Shown here one piece after another: positions 12,477 to 25,114 of a DNA stretch of 64,000 bases; within the stretch, counting starts at the first letter, position 1; each line of letters opens with the position of its first letter. The notes beneath the pieces are model-generated. The model did no database searches. It worked only from the letters and a program-made list of their open reading frames with translations, and was not told the DNA's origin. The position numbers and the translations under genes were made by a program. Source of the stretch: Gamsiella multidivaricata (lineage: Eukaryota; Mortierellomycota; Mortierellomycetes; Mortierellales; Mortierellaceae); assembly GCF_025024155.1 (NCBI RefSeq), contig NW_026251722.1:1-64000 (forward strand), in the 5' to 3' direction.

Positions 12477-13458
12477 ATGATGAGCGAAGAAGGCCGGGCT
12501 ATGGTCGGGCTGCTGCTACGACCAACTGAAACCTGTCAATTCATATCAACTCTTGTGTCTGTCTCCGACATTTTCTGTGCTTTCTGCGTTTTCTACTCTG
12601 CTGTGTATTTTTTTTTTTTTTGCATTGCATATTTTGTTGCATACATCAACTGCAGATCCTGCAGGAATAGCTTTCACTGGCCCATGCTATATTATCCTTA
12701 ACTCTGTGTATCATGCCTCAAACATGTTTTATGTCTTCTTTGCAATATCCTCTTTTCTATCCATTACTCTGCTCAGGTGTTGTGCGTAGGCGAGAACGGA
12801 AACCTCGAGAACAGGATTCTGGCCATTATTGTCAACACACAAGCCGGAGTAGAGGAGTCATGGTATGATCGCAATTGGGGCAATAAAGGAGGAGAGTGGG
12901 ACAGGAGACCGCGTGAGTATGTTGAGCCCAATGACGTTCGATCGCAGTAGCTAACCTACTTCTTCGGATGACCATCTTTTCAGCATCTTTATCATCAAAA
13001 GGACTGGCCAGATGGCGGGCGTGCTGCAGACAGTGCTGCCGGTCTACTTCGATTTCCGGATCTCTGTTGGTAATAACACTATGTCAGTTCTATGGGAAGA
13101 GCGATTTGCTTGAAAGTGCATAGGCTTACCGTGGCCCTTTCCGATGCATTACATAGCCCAAACAAAACCGGTAGACAAGGACGACAAGCAGTCTATTCAA
13201 GAATCTAAGAACGGTAACTATAAGAATCAAACTATACAAAGCCGTGAACTTCGACATGGCAATGTTGACTCTATCCTGTCCGGCGCAGTAAAACCAATGC
13301 TATACTCTTTGTAGATTTCACGCTCAAGCTGTTCTGTGACCAAACTGAAGTCAGTGTGCAAACAGACGACCTGGAAACACTTCAGGGGCTGCTCAGGGAA
13401 CTCAGGAGGAGCCATCTTATTGCACGTATGTACTTCCTCTTTCTTTTTTTCTTTCTTT

Positions 13459-13505
<47 letters not shown>

Positions 13506-16500
13506 AAAAGGCTGGATTCGTGGAGATATTTACATTATAAAATCTCCCCCTAAGTTTTCTAACCCCGTATTTCTTGTCAAATAACAGAGGACGACAACTT
13601 CTACGCTGGTGGAAGCAGCCATCGTTGGATTCAGTACTACACAACAACTGAGGACGACCAAAAGGATGCTGAACAGACATCAGGGTCGATCTTGACGATG
13701 GACGAATTTATTGCGTCGACCAAGAACCCCTTGGCCAAATATTTCCTTCAATCGGAGGAAAATCAGCCAAGCCTGCCATCTGCAGGGCCTAGACTGGATC
13801 TGGGGACGGTCAAGGAAAATTGGGTCGAAAAGGAGATGCGCGCTAGGGAAAACGATTTCACTGAATATGGCTTCATGCAGTATGTGCTGGATTTCGCTTC
13901 TATTGTATACGATGTGGCATGTTGATCAGGAAGCGATTGCAAGGTTCTGACACTTGTCTTCTTCATCCTTTTCCCCACGTTAATCATAGTGCGTTCGTGG
14001 GCACATGGAATGTTAATGGCAGAAACGCTCCAGAGAAGCTGGATTCTTGGCTAAAAGTCGAGGGTGAAGTCCAACCCGATATATACGTGCTCTGGTAAGA
14101 AAGGTTTCTTTTGGATTATTTTTGTCCGCAGAATGGAGTTGCCAGGTAATTAACATTCTGATTGTTCGTGTTTATATCAGCTTTCAGGAGCTTGATTTGA
14201 GTGCTGAGGCGTACATTGTACTGGATGGATCGAAGGAGGAAGAGTGGACTAGGGCCATTGCCGAGAGCCTCGGAAGCGGCTATCAAAAGGTATTAGAAAG
14301 AGAATTATGTGACCTTCAATTGGAGTTAATTATCTTGTTTTATTAATGCCTCTACATTGTTGACTCTAAATAGGTCATGTCGAAGCAGCTGATTGGACTT
14401 TTGATTGTCATGTATGTGGCGAAGGACCATGCAAAGTACATCAGGGAGGTTACCGCTCACTCTGCGGGTGTCGGCATCATGGGCATGCTCGTAAGGCTTT
14501 TTAAATACTTGAAAACAAATGATATTCTGCGCAAATCCACAAGGGCCAGTTTAGTAATTTCCAAACTACATACATTCTCACATCTTAGGGAAACAAAGGC
14601 GGTGTGTCGATACGTATTCGATACAAGGACTCGTACTTCTGTTTTGTCGACTCTCACCTCGCAGCAGACACCAACCAGATCGACCGAAGGAACCAGGATT
14701 ACCAGGAGATCTGTCGTAGGCTCACTTTCCCCTCGGCGAGCCCATACGACATTACGAAGAGCCCGGCAGGAAATGCCGCCCTTGGTGTTGCCAACAAAAT
14801 GGTCTCAGTTTTCGACTGCGAGTAAGGATCTTACTGTTATCATAATGCATGACGTCCTTGAAATATCTCAACGAGGATATAATAATGGTCTAATGGTTTT
14901 TATTTTCATTTCTTTTGTCCAGCCATACCATCTGGGCAGGAGATTTGAACTATCGCCTTGGGCTCCCCGAAGACCAAGTCAAGAACCACTTAAAGACTAA
15001 CGACTATGAGGCGCTCATGAAACACGATCAGTTGACGGCGCAGAGGTCACTGCTAAAGGCGTTTTCGGATTTCGAGGAACATCCCATCTACTTTCACCCA
15101 ACCTACAAGTACGATGTCGGCACCAGCACATGGGATTCCAGGTAAAGTGGAGCTAGCGATGATGGCCTAGTGTAGTGTACGAAAGTTCATATGAGATACT
15201 GACGTGGTATATGTGGTCGTTTTCTGCAATAGCGAGAAGCGTCGTGTACCCGCATATACGGATCGCATTCTATGGCGCACCAAGGATTCGGCAAAAGACA
15301 GTGCCGAGGCGTTGTTTTACAGGTCCCATATGGATATGACAATCAGCGACCACAAACCTGTCAGCGCATACTTCAAGCTCAAGGTATGCTGAGGATATTT
15401 GATCTTTTTTTGAGACCCAGCCGCTGCCACGGTGCATCTTGACGCTTATGTTTTATTTTGCCCTTACTTTTACGCTAATCTTATAGGTCAAGACGCTCCT
15501 GCATGCCAAGCAGGCAGAGGTGCATCAAGCGATCGTCAGGGAACTGGACAAGTACGAGAATGAGTGTATGCCCGACGCCACGATCTCTTCGTCCAACATT
15601 GTTTTTGAGGAAGTTCGATATCTCGAACCTAAGAAGACATCGATCGTGATTAAGAACACAGGACAGTTCCCGGCACAGTACCGATTCAAGCCCAAGCTGC
15701 AGGATGAGCGATTCTGTAAACCGTGGACATGGGCGAACCCGCCTGTCGGGATGATTATGCCTGGTAAGGAACGACGACATGGTTTATATAAACGCAGTAT
15801 TGAAGAAAGTGGTACTTATGTCATGTCCTTTATTTCTTTTATGTAAATGCTTGACTAGGCGAGAGCGCGAAGTTGCATATCACGGTGATGGTGGATAACG
15901 AATCGGCGCCACTGCTCAACACTGGCAAGGAAAAGATGGACGATATTCTGATTCTGCATCTGGAGCATGGCAAAGACTACTTCATCTCTGTCTCGGGATC
16001 GTATGTTCGCACCTGCTTTGGCAACTCTTTAGAATGGCTCTCGCGACTGGACCGACCTATTCGACTCTGGAATCCAGAGGAGGATGAGGATGAGGATGAG
16101 GACGACACGGCAACGCTGTATGATCCGTATAGCGTCCTTGGAACAAAATCGTCGATGGGCAGCATCAAGGACTCGGCAGCCATGTCTGCCAATAGTGGAT
16201 CAGCCAAGCAGGTCAAGAACGCAAAGTCGCTGGATTCCTTGTCTGATAAGAATTCGATCGGACGCAAGAATAATATTGAGACGGTGTTGGCGAACACTCA
16301 AATTTCGGATGAGAAGGCTTCAGTGCCAGTGAAGAAGCAGAAGCCGGCAAGACAGTTGAGTTTGCCAAAGGATCTGTGGCGGATCGTTGATTTCATCTAC
16401 AAGTACGGGTTCTCTGTGGTAAGTGTAGCACTAATATACCCTTGGTGAACAGAGTCCTTTATGTCTTGCTGTCCTGCGGAATATCTGATCCTTCCTTTTT

Positions 16501-17757
16501 CTTTTGGTCGACAGGATAATCTGTTCTTGCTTTCGGGAGATCAGTCGACAATGTCGTATATCCGTGAATGTTTGGACACGGGCGAAGAATTCGACTTGAG
16601 GCGACTTTTGGGCAAACCCGCTCAACAGGATACCGAGGCCGGAGCTGCAGAAATCAAATCTGATAACGCCGCTACATCTAAACAGCTGCCACAACAGAAC
16701 ACGCCTAAGGACAAGGCGAAACTATCTAACAAAGACGGCAAGGACACAGACACGCAAAACGAAAAGGACGCTACACATCCTGTTGTTTCATCGTCATTGA
16801 CTTTACCCCCTCGAGGATCTCCGTCAGACCTCAAACCCCAGATCGCGCGTCCAGTTTCGATTATGAACGGCATCCCACCCAAGGCTGCGACATTCGGATT
16901 GGGTGAAAATCGCGGGGTCCATTCCATGGCTGAAGTTCTCTTAAGGTTCCTGGAATCTCTCCGCGAACCCGTAGTTCCGACAGAGATGTACTACCGAGCT
17001 CTTGAGGTTGCAGGGCACCAGCAGGCCGCATATGGACTCTTGGATCTCATGCCCCCGGTGCATGTGAACGTGTTTGTGTATATCACCAGCTTTTTGAGGG
17101 AACTGATCTTGGTTGGTGGAAATCATTTAGGTGGTTCTCAGGATGCTGATGATGGCGCCAAGGAGGGTACTTCTGTCATAGCAGGCAGCAATAACACCGG
17201 CAGCAACAATGTTAGTATTGGCTCGGGTGCAAACAGCAGCAATAACAGGGTGTTGCAGAGCAATTCAGGATCGATCTATAACGGGGCCGAGCCTCCGAGC
17301 GGCGGAGTCCGTGCAAAGAGAGATGACGAGGATTTTAGGGTTGCCAAGCTAGGTAAGGGCCTTGGTTCCTAGACTGCAAAATGGGTAGGAGGGAAAGTTC
17401 TCCGTTACATCAAAGATGAATTGGACTAATATTCTTTCTATGTATATTTGGTTGCATGCCATAGCTTCAGTATTCTCCTCGGTGATGCTCCGCCCTCCAC
17501 CTGGTGCAGAACGTCTGTCGGAGATCGAGGCCCTGAAGCGAAAGACGTTTTTGATGCAGTTCCTCCAAGAGCCCGCGGAAGAAGAAGGGTTGGGAGGACC
17601 TGGAGGACTGGGTGGACCGCCACCTCCGAGTTCTGCAGCAACAGCAACAGCAGTTCTTCCGCCCGCTTTATCGATGCCAGGCTCTTTTGCAGTCAATGCT
17701 TCAGTAACAGGTCCGACACATGCCGCACAGTCTGAGAACACAGAGGAGGATTCATGA
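12477..17757 (+). CDS. OCRL: OCRL/INPP5B-like inositol polyphosphate 5-phosphatase with ASH and RhoGAP-like domains
   Basis: About 13 exons, roughly 1,200 residues. The N-terminal exons (12777-12917, from about 12982, 13314-13425) look PH-like. The first exon and the exact ATG (12477 or 12480) are uncertain. The catalytic domain runs from FVGTWNVNGRNAPEKL (about 13992) through FQELDLS, GNKGGVSIRIRY, FVDSHLAA, IWAGDLNYRLGL, RVPAYTDRILW and the terminal SDHKPVSAYF (about 15350). All signature residues of Mg-dependent 5-phosphatases are present. An ASH domain follows (about 15490-16070). A RhoGAP-like domain begins at RQLSLPKDLWRIVDFIYKYG and contains ECLDTGEEFDLRRLLG. It is interrupted by low-complexity inserts, ends with ASVFSSVMLRPPPG, and is followed by a Gly/Pro tail. 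The expected role is PI(4,5)P2 turnover on endosomes and Golgi. As in human OCRL, no catalytic Arg finger is evident in the GAP part. Confidence 0.88.
13463..13504 (+). repeat. (TC)n microsatellite in an intron
   Basis: About 21 perfect TC units lie in the intron that starts with GTATGT at 13426. The run also forms the long pyrimidine tract of that intron, so its length could influence splicing. Confidence 0.9.
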
Positions 17758-18078
17758 TCCGAGGCCAAGCTTGTGCAAACATAGAGAAAGCCAGGGATTT
17801 TACACAGAACATTACAATAAAAAAATGAAGGCTATGATCATAGCAGGCGTTTGGTTTTTATTCTTATTTTTTGGTGTCGATATTACTGCGAAGAGGGGAG
17901 GGATACAAGTAAATAAAAAGTGTTGGTACAAAGGTCATGTAAAAATGCACCTATACGGGTTCATCATGGATGGGGTATGTAAGAGTACCAAAAGTACTGG
18001 ATCGTGTCCGCGTTTCTATATTTTTGTTTGTCGTTTTGTAGGCAGGGTATTTCGTACAGTGCGTCTTGGTAGTCGTCT
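17758..18078. other. convergent 3' ends
   Basis: A 320-bp gap lies between the stop codon of the phosphatase gene (+) and that of the Spt23-like gene (-). It holds an AATAAA-type signal near 17816 and no open frame with coding character. Confidence 0.5.
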
Positions 18079-21000
18079 TCAGCTCCTTCCTCTCGAGTAA
18101 CTCTGGAACAAGATCGGCTTGGTCTCGTACCGGGCCACGACCCTCTGCTCCGTCGGATGGATCAACTCAAACTTGAATACATATCCTGGATCACGCAGAT
18201 TCGTCAGTGCAAGCGACTTGCGCTCCTTGCTAGAGGACGACGCAGAAGTCGATGTCGACGTCGATGTTCCCGCAACTTGCTCCTCCGCTTGTCGATGTTT
18301 CATACCCCCGGTTCGCTTGGCCCGTTCTCGCTGGAGCAAATGATGCAGACTTGAGCAGTTGACCTTCGCCTTAACCTCGCATACCCCGTCGCGCAGCTGA
18401 ACAACTCCCGAGTTGTTCGTATTGGGACTACTGTTGCTACTGCTGCCGCTGCTGGTATCGCTGATTTGAGACGCAGCAGCTCCTTGTGCAGCCACTGGCA
18501 TTGAAGGTCGGGAGGTCATTGAAGATGTACCGCCAGGGATATAGAACTGCAAGATCGGATAGACTGAAGGATCGACAGTCGACCGCCTCGATGGGGATAA
18601 CTTCTTTTGCTCATGCAAGAACCTAGAACATGGCTGACACGAGCCCACCAATGGAACACCGTCGCCATGGCTGTGTTGTGCTTCTGAAGATGATGAAACA
18701 TTGTCGATATTTTCCGTAGGAACGCTCACGCTCAACTGGCCGAGCTCGATGGTCGTTTTCAGGACATAGGTCATCTCTGTCAGTATCGAAGCCGGTTTTC
18801 CACTCGTACGTTTGACCATCTCATGAGGGAATCGGATACCAAGGTAGTCTATTGGCATGGCCAGATACCCTGGTCCGGACGACGTCCACAGTCGGACCTC
18901 AATCGCAAATGAATCGCCTGTCCTGAACAACTCTGGAGGTGTGGATGAATTTGACGGCAGTCTTGCGGATGATGGTGCTGGTGTTGTCGGGGTCAGCTTC
19001 TTGAAAACCGCCTCCATCTGTACACCTTCCGACGGCAACGTTGTTAGATGCAGCCGATTCAACCGCTCTTGGACTTCAGAGTAAATGCCGCTATGATAAC
19101 CAGACTCGGGGTTGACATTCGTGTACAGTTCTGCGCCGTGCTCAGCTGTGTCTGCCTTGACAACCTCGGTATTGACCGTGATCAAGCCGTCCGTTCCAAC
19201 AATCTGCAATGGTGGCAAATCCTGCTGATCTAGCGGCGGCATTTCATGATGAACACGGATACTCTGGATATTGTCAGCTAACTTCGCCATCATATCGTAT
19301 CCATTCAAAGTCAATGGTTCCGATGTGGATTCGACTCGAATTCTTGGAATGCCGCCCATGGTGGGAGACATAGACGTGGCTGTAACGAGTCCTAAGCTGG
19401 GGTTGCTATCGCTGTCATATGAGCTACTCGAACCCTCGCCCTCCTCTTTTTCCACTCCATCCATCTCTGACTCATCGTCGACTGTATCCAGAGCAACCCC
19501 TGATGGAGCAGGAGCGGCATTGGAGAAACGAGCGCAGCTGACAGACAGAAAGCGACACATGGCCAGGGTCGGCTCCACTCTACGTGGCAGATGTGCATAA
19601 AACTCCTGAGGGCTGCTTGCGCCTGATGACGATGCTCCAGCTACGATTGTTCGACAAAGAAACATGTCATTAGGTACAACGCAGTACGTCAACAATTTCA
19701 CATATCTATCAGCAATAAAGTCCTCCGTACTAAGTCCACTTACCAATGATAAGAAGCCTGGCCATGGTCTCATTGCGTTTGAGGACTGCATACATCAGTG
19801 GTGTCATCGCATACATGTCCTGTGTCTCGATGTCGCAGCCCTCTTCGATAAGCCTAGTGGTCAGACGGTCGAATCCCAAGAGGATGCTGAGGTGCAGCAT
19901 ATTGCTTCCGTCTTCCAGCTGCAACGAGATATCCATCTTCCGCGGTACGTGATCCAGTGTCTCCAGGATTCCCTCTTCCACTTGGTTCAATGACAGCATG
20001 GGCGTGTCTGTATCCAACGTGGGTCCCCCCTCCATGTTGTCCATCATCAAGACGCTTCCTGACCGTGGTGACGTGGCGAGGCCGGGGATGTTCCTCAGGA
20101 TGTCCGTAGCGTTTCCTCTTTGGCCTGTCGCCTGAGCGTGCATGTATTCCAGTGCCCGATGAGCGAGACGAAGCTGAAGCTGAAGAATCAGCACTTCCGT
20201 CTCATTGTCATCCGTATACGTAAACTGGCCCAGATCTGCGAACGTGTTTCCTACATTGTCGTAGATGGAAATCGGCACGGTCCCTGGCAAGGGGCTCTCC
20301 GGTGTCTTGCAGACGATCATGTTGGCCGTCTCGACGATAATGTCATGTGCAGGAAAGCACCCGAAATAAGGCACCATTCCCTCGCGAAAGAACGTTCCCC
20401 TAAGAATCACATCCGTCTTCTTTCTGATCGGTCCGTGGTTAGGTCGAACTTCTGTGACTCTGGGATACTGAGATTGTTGCTGGTGCATCATCTCGGAAGA
20501 TGCCTGCCCGATCGCCATGAAGGGTTGAGCACTATTGTTACCGCCTACACTGGAATCTCCGCTGTTGGACCGATCACCATATGATCCCATCAAGGGCGCT
20601 TGGGATAAGTCGTTTGGCAAGAAGGCCATTGCAGACGGGAAATCTCCATTATTGGCGGCCAGTGGTCCTGCGCTCATGAATTCCCTCGGTTGATCTCTAT
20701 TGCCGCCCGGGAGAGGTAAGGTGATGTTGGGTGCACTGTTCTGTCGTTTGACGGTTTTCGTCTTTGGTGTAGGTCCTGCTTTAGTGACTTTGGTTGGTCG
20801 CAGATGTGGGTAGACACGCTTAGCCTTGTGGTGGCCCGAGCACATGATTGGGTGGGTATAGCAGGTCGAGATAGTTTCGCCATCATCTTCGGGAGCAACA
20901 GCCTCTGGAGCCGGGGCAGATGCTGGTATGCTGTTGGTGCGCTTTAGTCTGAACTCAAAGATGTACCGGTCCTTGTTGCCTCGCTCGCCGTGGTCGGTGG

Positions 21001-22204
21001 AGGAGCAGAGGACTTTGGCCAGCATGGTGATTGAGCCGGTGGTGGTGTCAATGTGCGCATAAGTTGCTGGATCGGTTACCGAGGGTGACAGCTGATCGAG
21101 CAGGACGAGAATAGGCGATGAGGGTCCATACTTTTTACGAGAGGGGGCGAGGGAGGATTGGAAGGATGAAGGAGCAATTGAACAGATCAGGAATGTTTTG
21201 TTAAGGATCAATATTTAACTCATTTGGGTTACACGACGCAGCTATGCAGCGCCAAATTAAAAATTAAGGCAGAGGACATGACGACAGTCTCTGAAATGAA
21301 AAGCCAATATTCCGTCGTCTTTACCTTGTGGCAGCACTTGGCACAGGCGCCCTTACGGATCTGCCCACTCTTGGCCAGATGCACAGCAATCTCGAGTGTC
21401 AATGGCTCGGCCTCGGCCTTGGGCTCACCTGCCGTGTTGATCGCCTCACGGCGACCAACTCTCAAGGACGGGAATCGGGTGGAAGTGTGCTCGAGTCTGT
21501 TTCTGGAGAGATGCAGCTTGATCAGGAACTGCTGGCCAGTTCGGACCTCGTCAACAATCGGTGTCGGGATGGCCACGCCGGTGGACGAAATTTCTTCGAG
21601 CTGATCCTTCTTCTGGATGATTCTTGCTTCGAGGGAGTAAGATGACATCGAATCGGTCTTAAAAAAAAAAAGGCGCACAAGCACACAGCCGGCACAAAGA
21701 GAATGCAGAGATGACGAAGAATGTTTTGTTCACACTTTAGTCACGTTTACTCGGATGAAGATAAGCAGGAAAGAGGTAAGGGAAGTGGGAGAAGAGTGGG
21801 CAAGAAGACGAGGAGACAGGCGGATGGGATCCGATCGCCAAGGTCTAGACTCTCCAGCTCTCAATCCAAGTATCCATTCCATTCCGCCAAAGCAACTTAC
21901 ACCAAACGACGAAAGTATGTGCCATTTAATGTACGAACAATTAGCAAAATCGCAGAATCGCAGAAAAAATAAAATAAAAAATATTACAATTGCACAGCTG
22001 GGGTCAATAACTAAGAGAGAGAATTCAGGGCTGAATTGACATGCAGGGAGGTAGAGCAAGGGACGCGAACGAGGATTTTTTTTTTCCTACTGTTATACGT
22101 GTTTCTGTATAATAATGCGAACCTACAAAAAAAACCAAAAACCAAAAAACAACAAACAACAAAAAACCTACCTCGTCTACGGTGCTGGGAATCCTGGTAT
22201 GCAT
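18079..22204 (-). CDS. Spt23/Mga2-like transcription factor with IPT/TIG, ankyrin repeats and two Rel-like domains
   Basis: Four exons (22204-22172, 21657-21325, 21130-19744, 19640-18079) sum to 3,315 nt, 1,104 residues, in frame. The first domain (about residues 15-210) has the family's Cys motif GACAKCCHK, the strand GSITMLAKVLCSS, and IFEFRLKR followed by CYTHPIMCSGHHKAK. The IPT/TIG domain starts at VTEVRPNHGPIRKKTDVIL and ends at LGQFTYTDD (about residues 385-470). Two ankyrin repeats follow (DGSNMLHLSILLGFDRLTTR, then MTPLMYAVLKRNETMARLL). The C-terminal third carries a second, diverged copy of the first domain (GSCQPCSRF, GVCEVKAKVNCSS, YVFKFELIHP). Yeast Mga2/Spt23 are ER-anchored sensors of membrane lipid saturation with a C-terminal membrane helix. 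I see no such helix here. The 11-codon first exon is moderately sure; the alternative start is the ATG at 21648. Confidence 0.8.
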
Positions 22205-22462
22205 ATCACTCCCTACACTCGAATAGGAAAGCCGACGAATCACTTCATCGGCTATAGATGCATAGGCAAGGTGGGGCAGGGTAGAGTGGGGCGGGCGAGT
22301 TGGTGAGTATACGATCAACCGATGGGTTATTTGTTGTCGGGAAAAAAAAAAAAAAAAGAGACGCAAGAGAAATGTGCGAGAGCGCGAGTTTGGAGTTTTA
22401 TTAGCTCAAGTTGCCATGTCCTTTTTTTCGTTATTATTTTTTTTTTGTCGCGAAAATGATGT

Positions 22463-23351
22463 CTATTGCCCTGTGACAAGTCCCAGGTATGTAAGTGCAG
22501 ATATGTTTCGCATCCACACAAATTCCCGAAGAACCTTTTTTTTTTTTTTTTCGCCATACGCGATACATCTGTTTATAGAAATATATCGCACTATGACGGT
22601 CGAAAAGGAAGGATAGACAATGCGCAATGCACAATGTCGCAAGTCCACGTTTCGCGATTCGCGAAATTCATAGTTTGTTCGCAACTTGCCTGTTTCTGAC
22701 GGACTCGTACCTGCGCCTGGAACTGCCAGAGTGCGATGGCTGAGAAGATCATCTGCCTTTGTCCACGAGATATAGCCGGGATCGCCATCACCCATGCTGC
22801 CGTCCGCCACATTGTCAGCGGCGCTGCTGCTGCTGGGATAAGACGACATATCGGCCATATTACTGTGGGGGTCGTTGCTGTCGAGCACGAATGGGGAGGA
22901 TTGCACTGCAGCGGAACCTTGGGTTGGTGGCGATGGTTGTGACTGTGCTGTATCTGATCGAATAGATGGAGAGAAGGACGTTTGTGTTTGTTGCTGTGCA
23001 TGCACCTGTGCTACTGGGGTTTGTTGCGGTGGTTGTGAGAAGAGGGAAGAAGAAGAAGAAGGCGAATCACTCAATCCATTCAATTGCGGTTGTTGCTGTT
23101 GCTGAAAGAGCTGAAAGCGATCTGGGATTTGATCTGGGTTGGGTAAAGAATTGTGTCGAACGGGCTGTGAATGAAACTGCTGTTGCTGTTGATGGAGGGG
23201 GTTTGAGGAGGATGAGAATGGGTGGTGAGGGTGCAGAGGAAGAGGAGGCATGGCCAGGATACCCATTGGTGAAGCTGGTCCTGTGAGAGAAAGTGGGGTG
23301 GAAGACAAGAAAGATGAGGAAGCGATGGAAGATGTAGAAGGAAGAAAGTGC

Positions 23352-23386
<35 letters not shown>

Positions 23387-23495
23387 TTGCTGTTGTTGCT
23401 GTTGTTGCTGTTGAACCAGTTCCTGGTGAGAGAATTGAAGAGGATGCAAAGGATGTGAAGAATGGGCGGAGGATACCGAGTGTGAAGAAAGATAT

Positions 23496-23530
<35 letters not shown>

Positions 23531-24274
23531 ATACGAGGATGAGCCAGGAGGAAGCAATGAAGATGAAGATGAAGAAAGCGAGGGAGGAGGATGTTGACCA
23601 GAGAGGAGCTGTGAGGGAGAGGATAAAGAAGATGGCCCAGAGAAGGAGTGGTGTCTGAGAGGTGCAAATTGCCGTCGCTGTTCAAATGGCCGACTCTGTT
23701 CCAACAGCCAGTGTCTGCGCTGCTGTAACTGGAGCTGTTCGATGTGGACCTGTGCCTGGTGCTGCTGGCGCTGCAGTGCGATCTGTCGCTCGTGGTGCTG
23801 GCTGATGCTGTACTGGTTGTGCTGGTTGTGCTGGTTGTGGACCTCTTGCGATGGTGGCGGTGGCTGTGGGGGTTGCTGATTCGTGGGATGCGGAGGGTAA
23901 TACGGGAGTTCGTGCGGATATTTATCTAGATCATGCTGTGGTGCTTGCTGCTGGACCTGACCTTGTCCTTCCTTGTGCTCTTGTAGACCCTGCAAGATAA
24001 AGGTCTGCTGCTGTTGATGCTGCTGTTGCTGATGTTGATACAGATGCTGTTGCGACACGAATGGATCAACAGAGCGTGAATGCGATAATGGGGCAGAGTA
24101 CCCAGAAGGGATCGATGCTGTGGCTGCAGGCGCGATAGATAGATTACCCCCTCTAATGTTACTCTGAGTATTGGACGGCTCAGAACTAGGCGAAGACGCA
24201 GTTGAGGCCGTGTTCGAGGACAGTGCCGTGACCACGAATTCTGATCCCGAAAAGGATCGCTGCTGGCGACTCAT
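22463..24274 (-). CDS. Gln-rich protein with long polyQ tracts, function unknown
   Basis: The open frame starts at MSRQQRSFSGSEF (24274) and reads up to 603 residues. It is dominated by Gln, Ser, Pro and His, with long polyQ runs encoded by mixed CAA/CAG (DNA about 23349-23413 and 23496-23530). There is no recognisable folded domain. Near the end is a non-repetitive acidic and aromatic stretch (GDPGYISWTKADDLL, about 22790) that could be the functional part. Beyond about 22710 the frame crosses a (T)17 run and loses coding character. A GTACGA donor sits at about 22712 and a polyadenylation-like AATAAA lies on the minus strand near 22402. The true C-terminus is therefore unresolved. Composition suggests a transcription co-regulator or condensate-forming protein, but that is inference only. 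Confidence 0.6.
23349..23530 (-). repeat. two polyQ-coding trinucleotide tracts
   Basis: Interrupted (CTG/TTG)n on the plus strand, read as CAG/CAA on the minus strand, at about 23349-23413 and 23496-23530 inside the Gln-rich gene. Codon mixing keeps the DNA from being a pure repeat, which suggests selection on the protein. Confidence 0.85.
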
Positions 24275-25114
24275 CCTTTTTTGCGATGATGGAGGAGGGC
24301 AAGGGGAATCAGGCTGATTCGCAGAAAAAAAAAGAGATCACGGTGCCTTCTGTCGGCACTGTCGCAAGATGTACGCTGCAAGGGCGACAGGAACAAGGGC
24401 AATCGGGGCTCTTTTTCTCGCAAACGCTCTCTGGCGATATGGGCCCTTATTGTATTACTTTTATTGAAAAGAAGTGGAAGAGCGGATAAAAAGAAACCGG
24501 TTGCTGGTGCGCTTTTGTATCGTTCGGGTTGGTGCGGCGGGTGTGGATGTTAATAAAAGTGTATTGTAGTTGCCGAAAACTCGGGTTCGAAGATGTTGTC
24601 CCAAAGAAGCAGTACCGCAGAAGTCAAGTCGAGCAGGGAAAAGAGGAATGTTGCGGTGTAGTTCTTACGGTGGATATGCGAGGCGTGGGTGCGTGGGTGC
24701 GTGAGTGCGTGTGCGAATGTGTGGGTTAGTGTGGCAGAAAGAGGGAAAGAGAGGAAGGAGAGGCGAATGCGCATCTTCGGGTATTGGCCTTCCCTTCTCT
24801 CGCGGAGGTGACAGCATTGACTAGATCCACATCGGGAAACCTTATTTTCTGTTACATGAATTAGATGGGAGCGAGTTTGTGTCTTTTACGGGAATCCACA
24901 GGAACAGACAGGGAGCAAGAACAGGACACATCGATCTCGCTGCCGGACACATACGCGCCAAGCATACCGCATTATCCTTTTTGCGCATCGCTCATTTGTG
25001 CTCCTTTGAATTGTTTCGCCAAAGTCTTGAACAGCACACCCAAAACAAGGCACTCATTGAGATGATAGTTTATTTGATAATATGTTACATAGTGTGCTGT
25101 ATGCAATGGTCACG
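24275..25114. other. intergenic: promoter of the Gln-rich gene, 3' flank of the TACC gene
   Basis: No gene is seen. A GTGCGTGG-type repetitive patch lies at about 24680-24725. The remainder carries only short frames without motifs. Confidence 0.45.

Noticed and set aside
22463..22710. C-terminal part of the 603-codon Gln-rich frame
   Set aside because: It crosses a (T)17 run as polyLys and lacks coding character. Probably 3' UTR or intron, so not claimed as protein.
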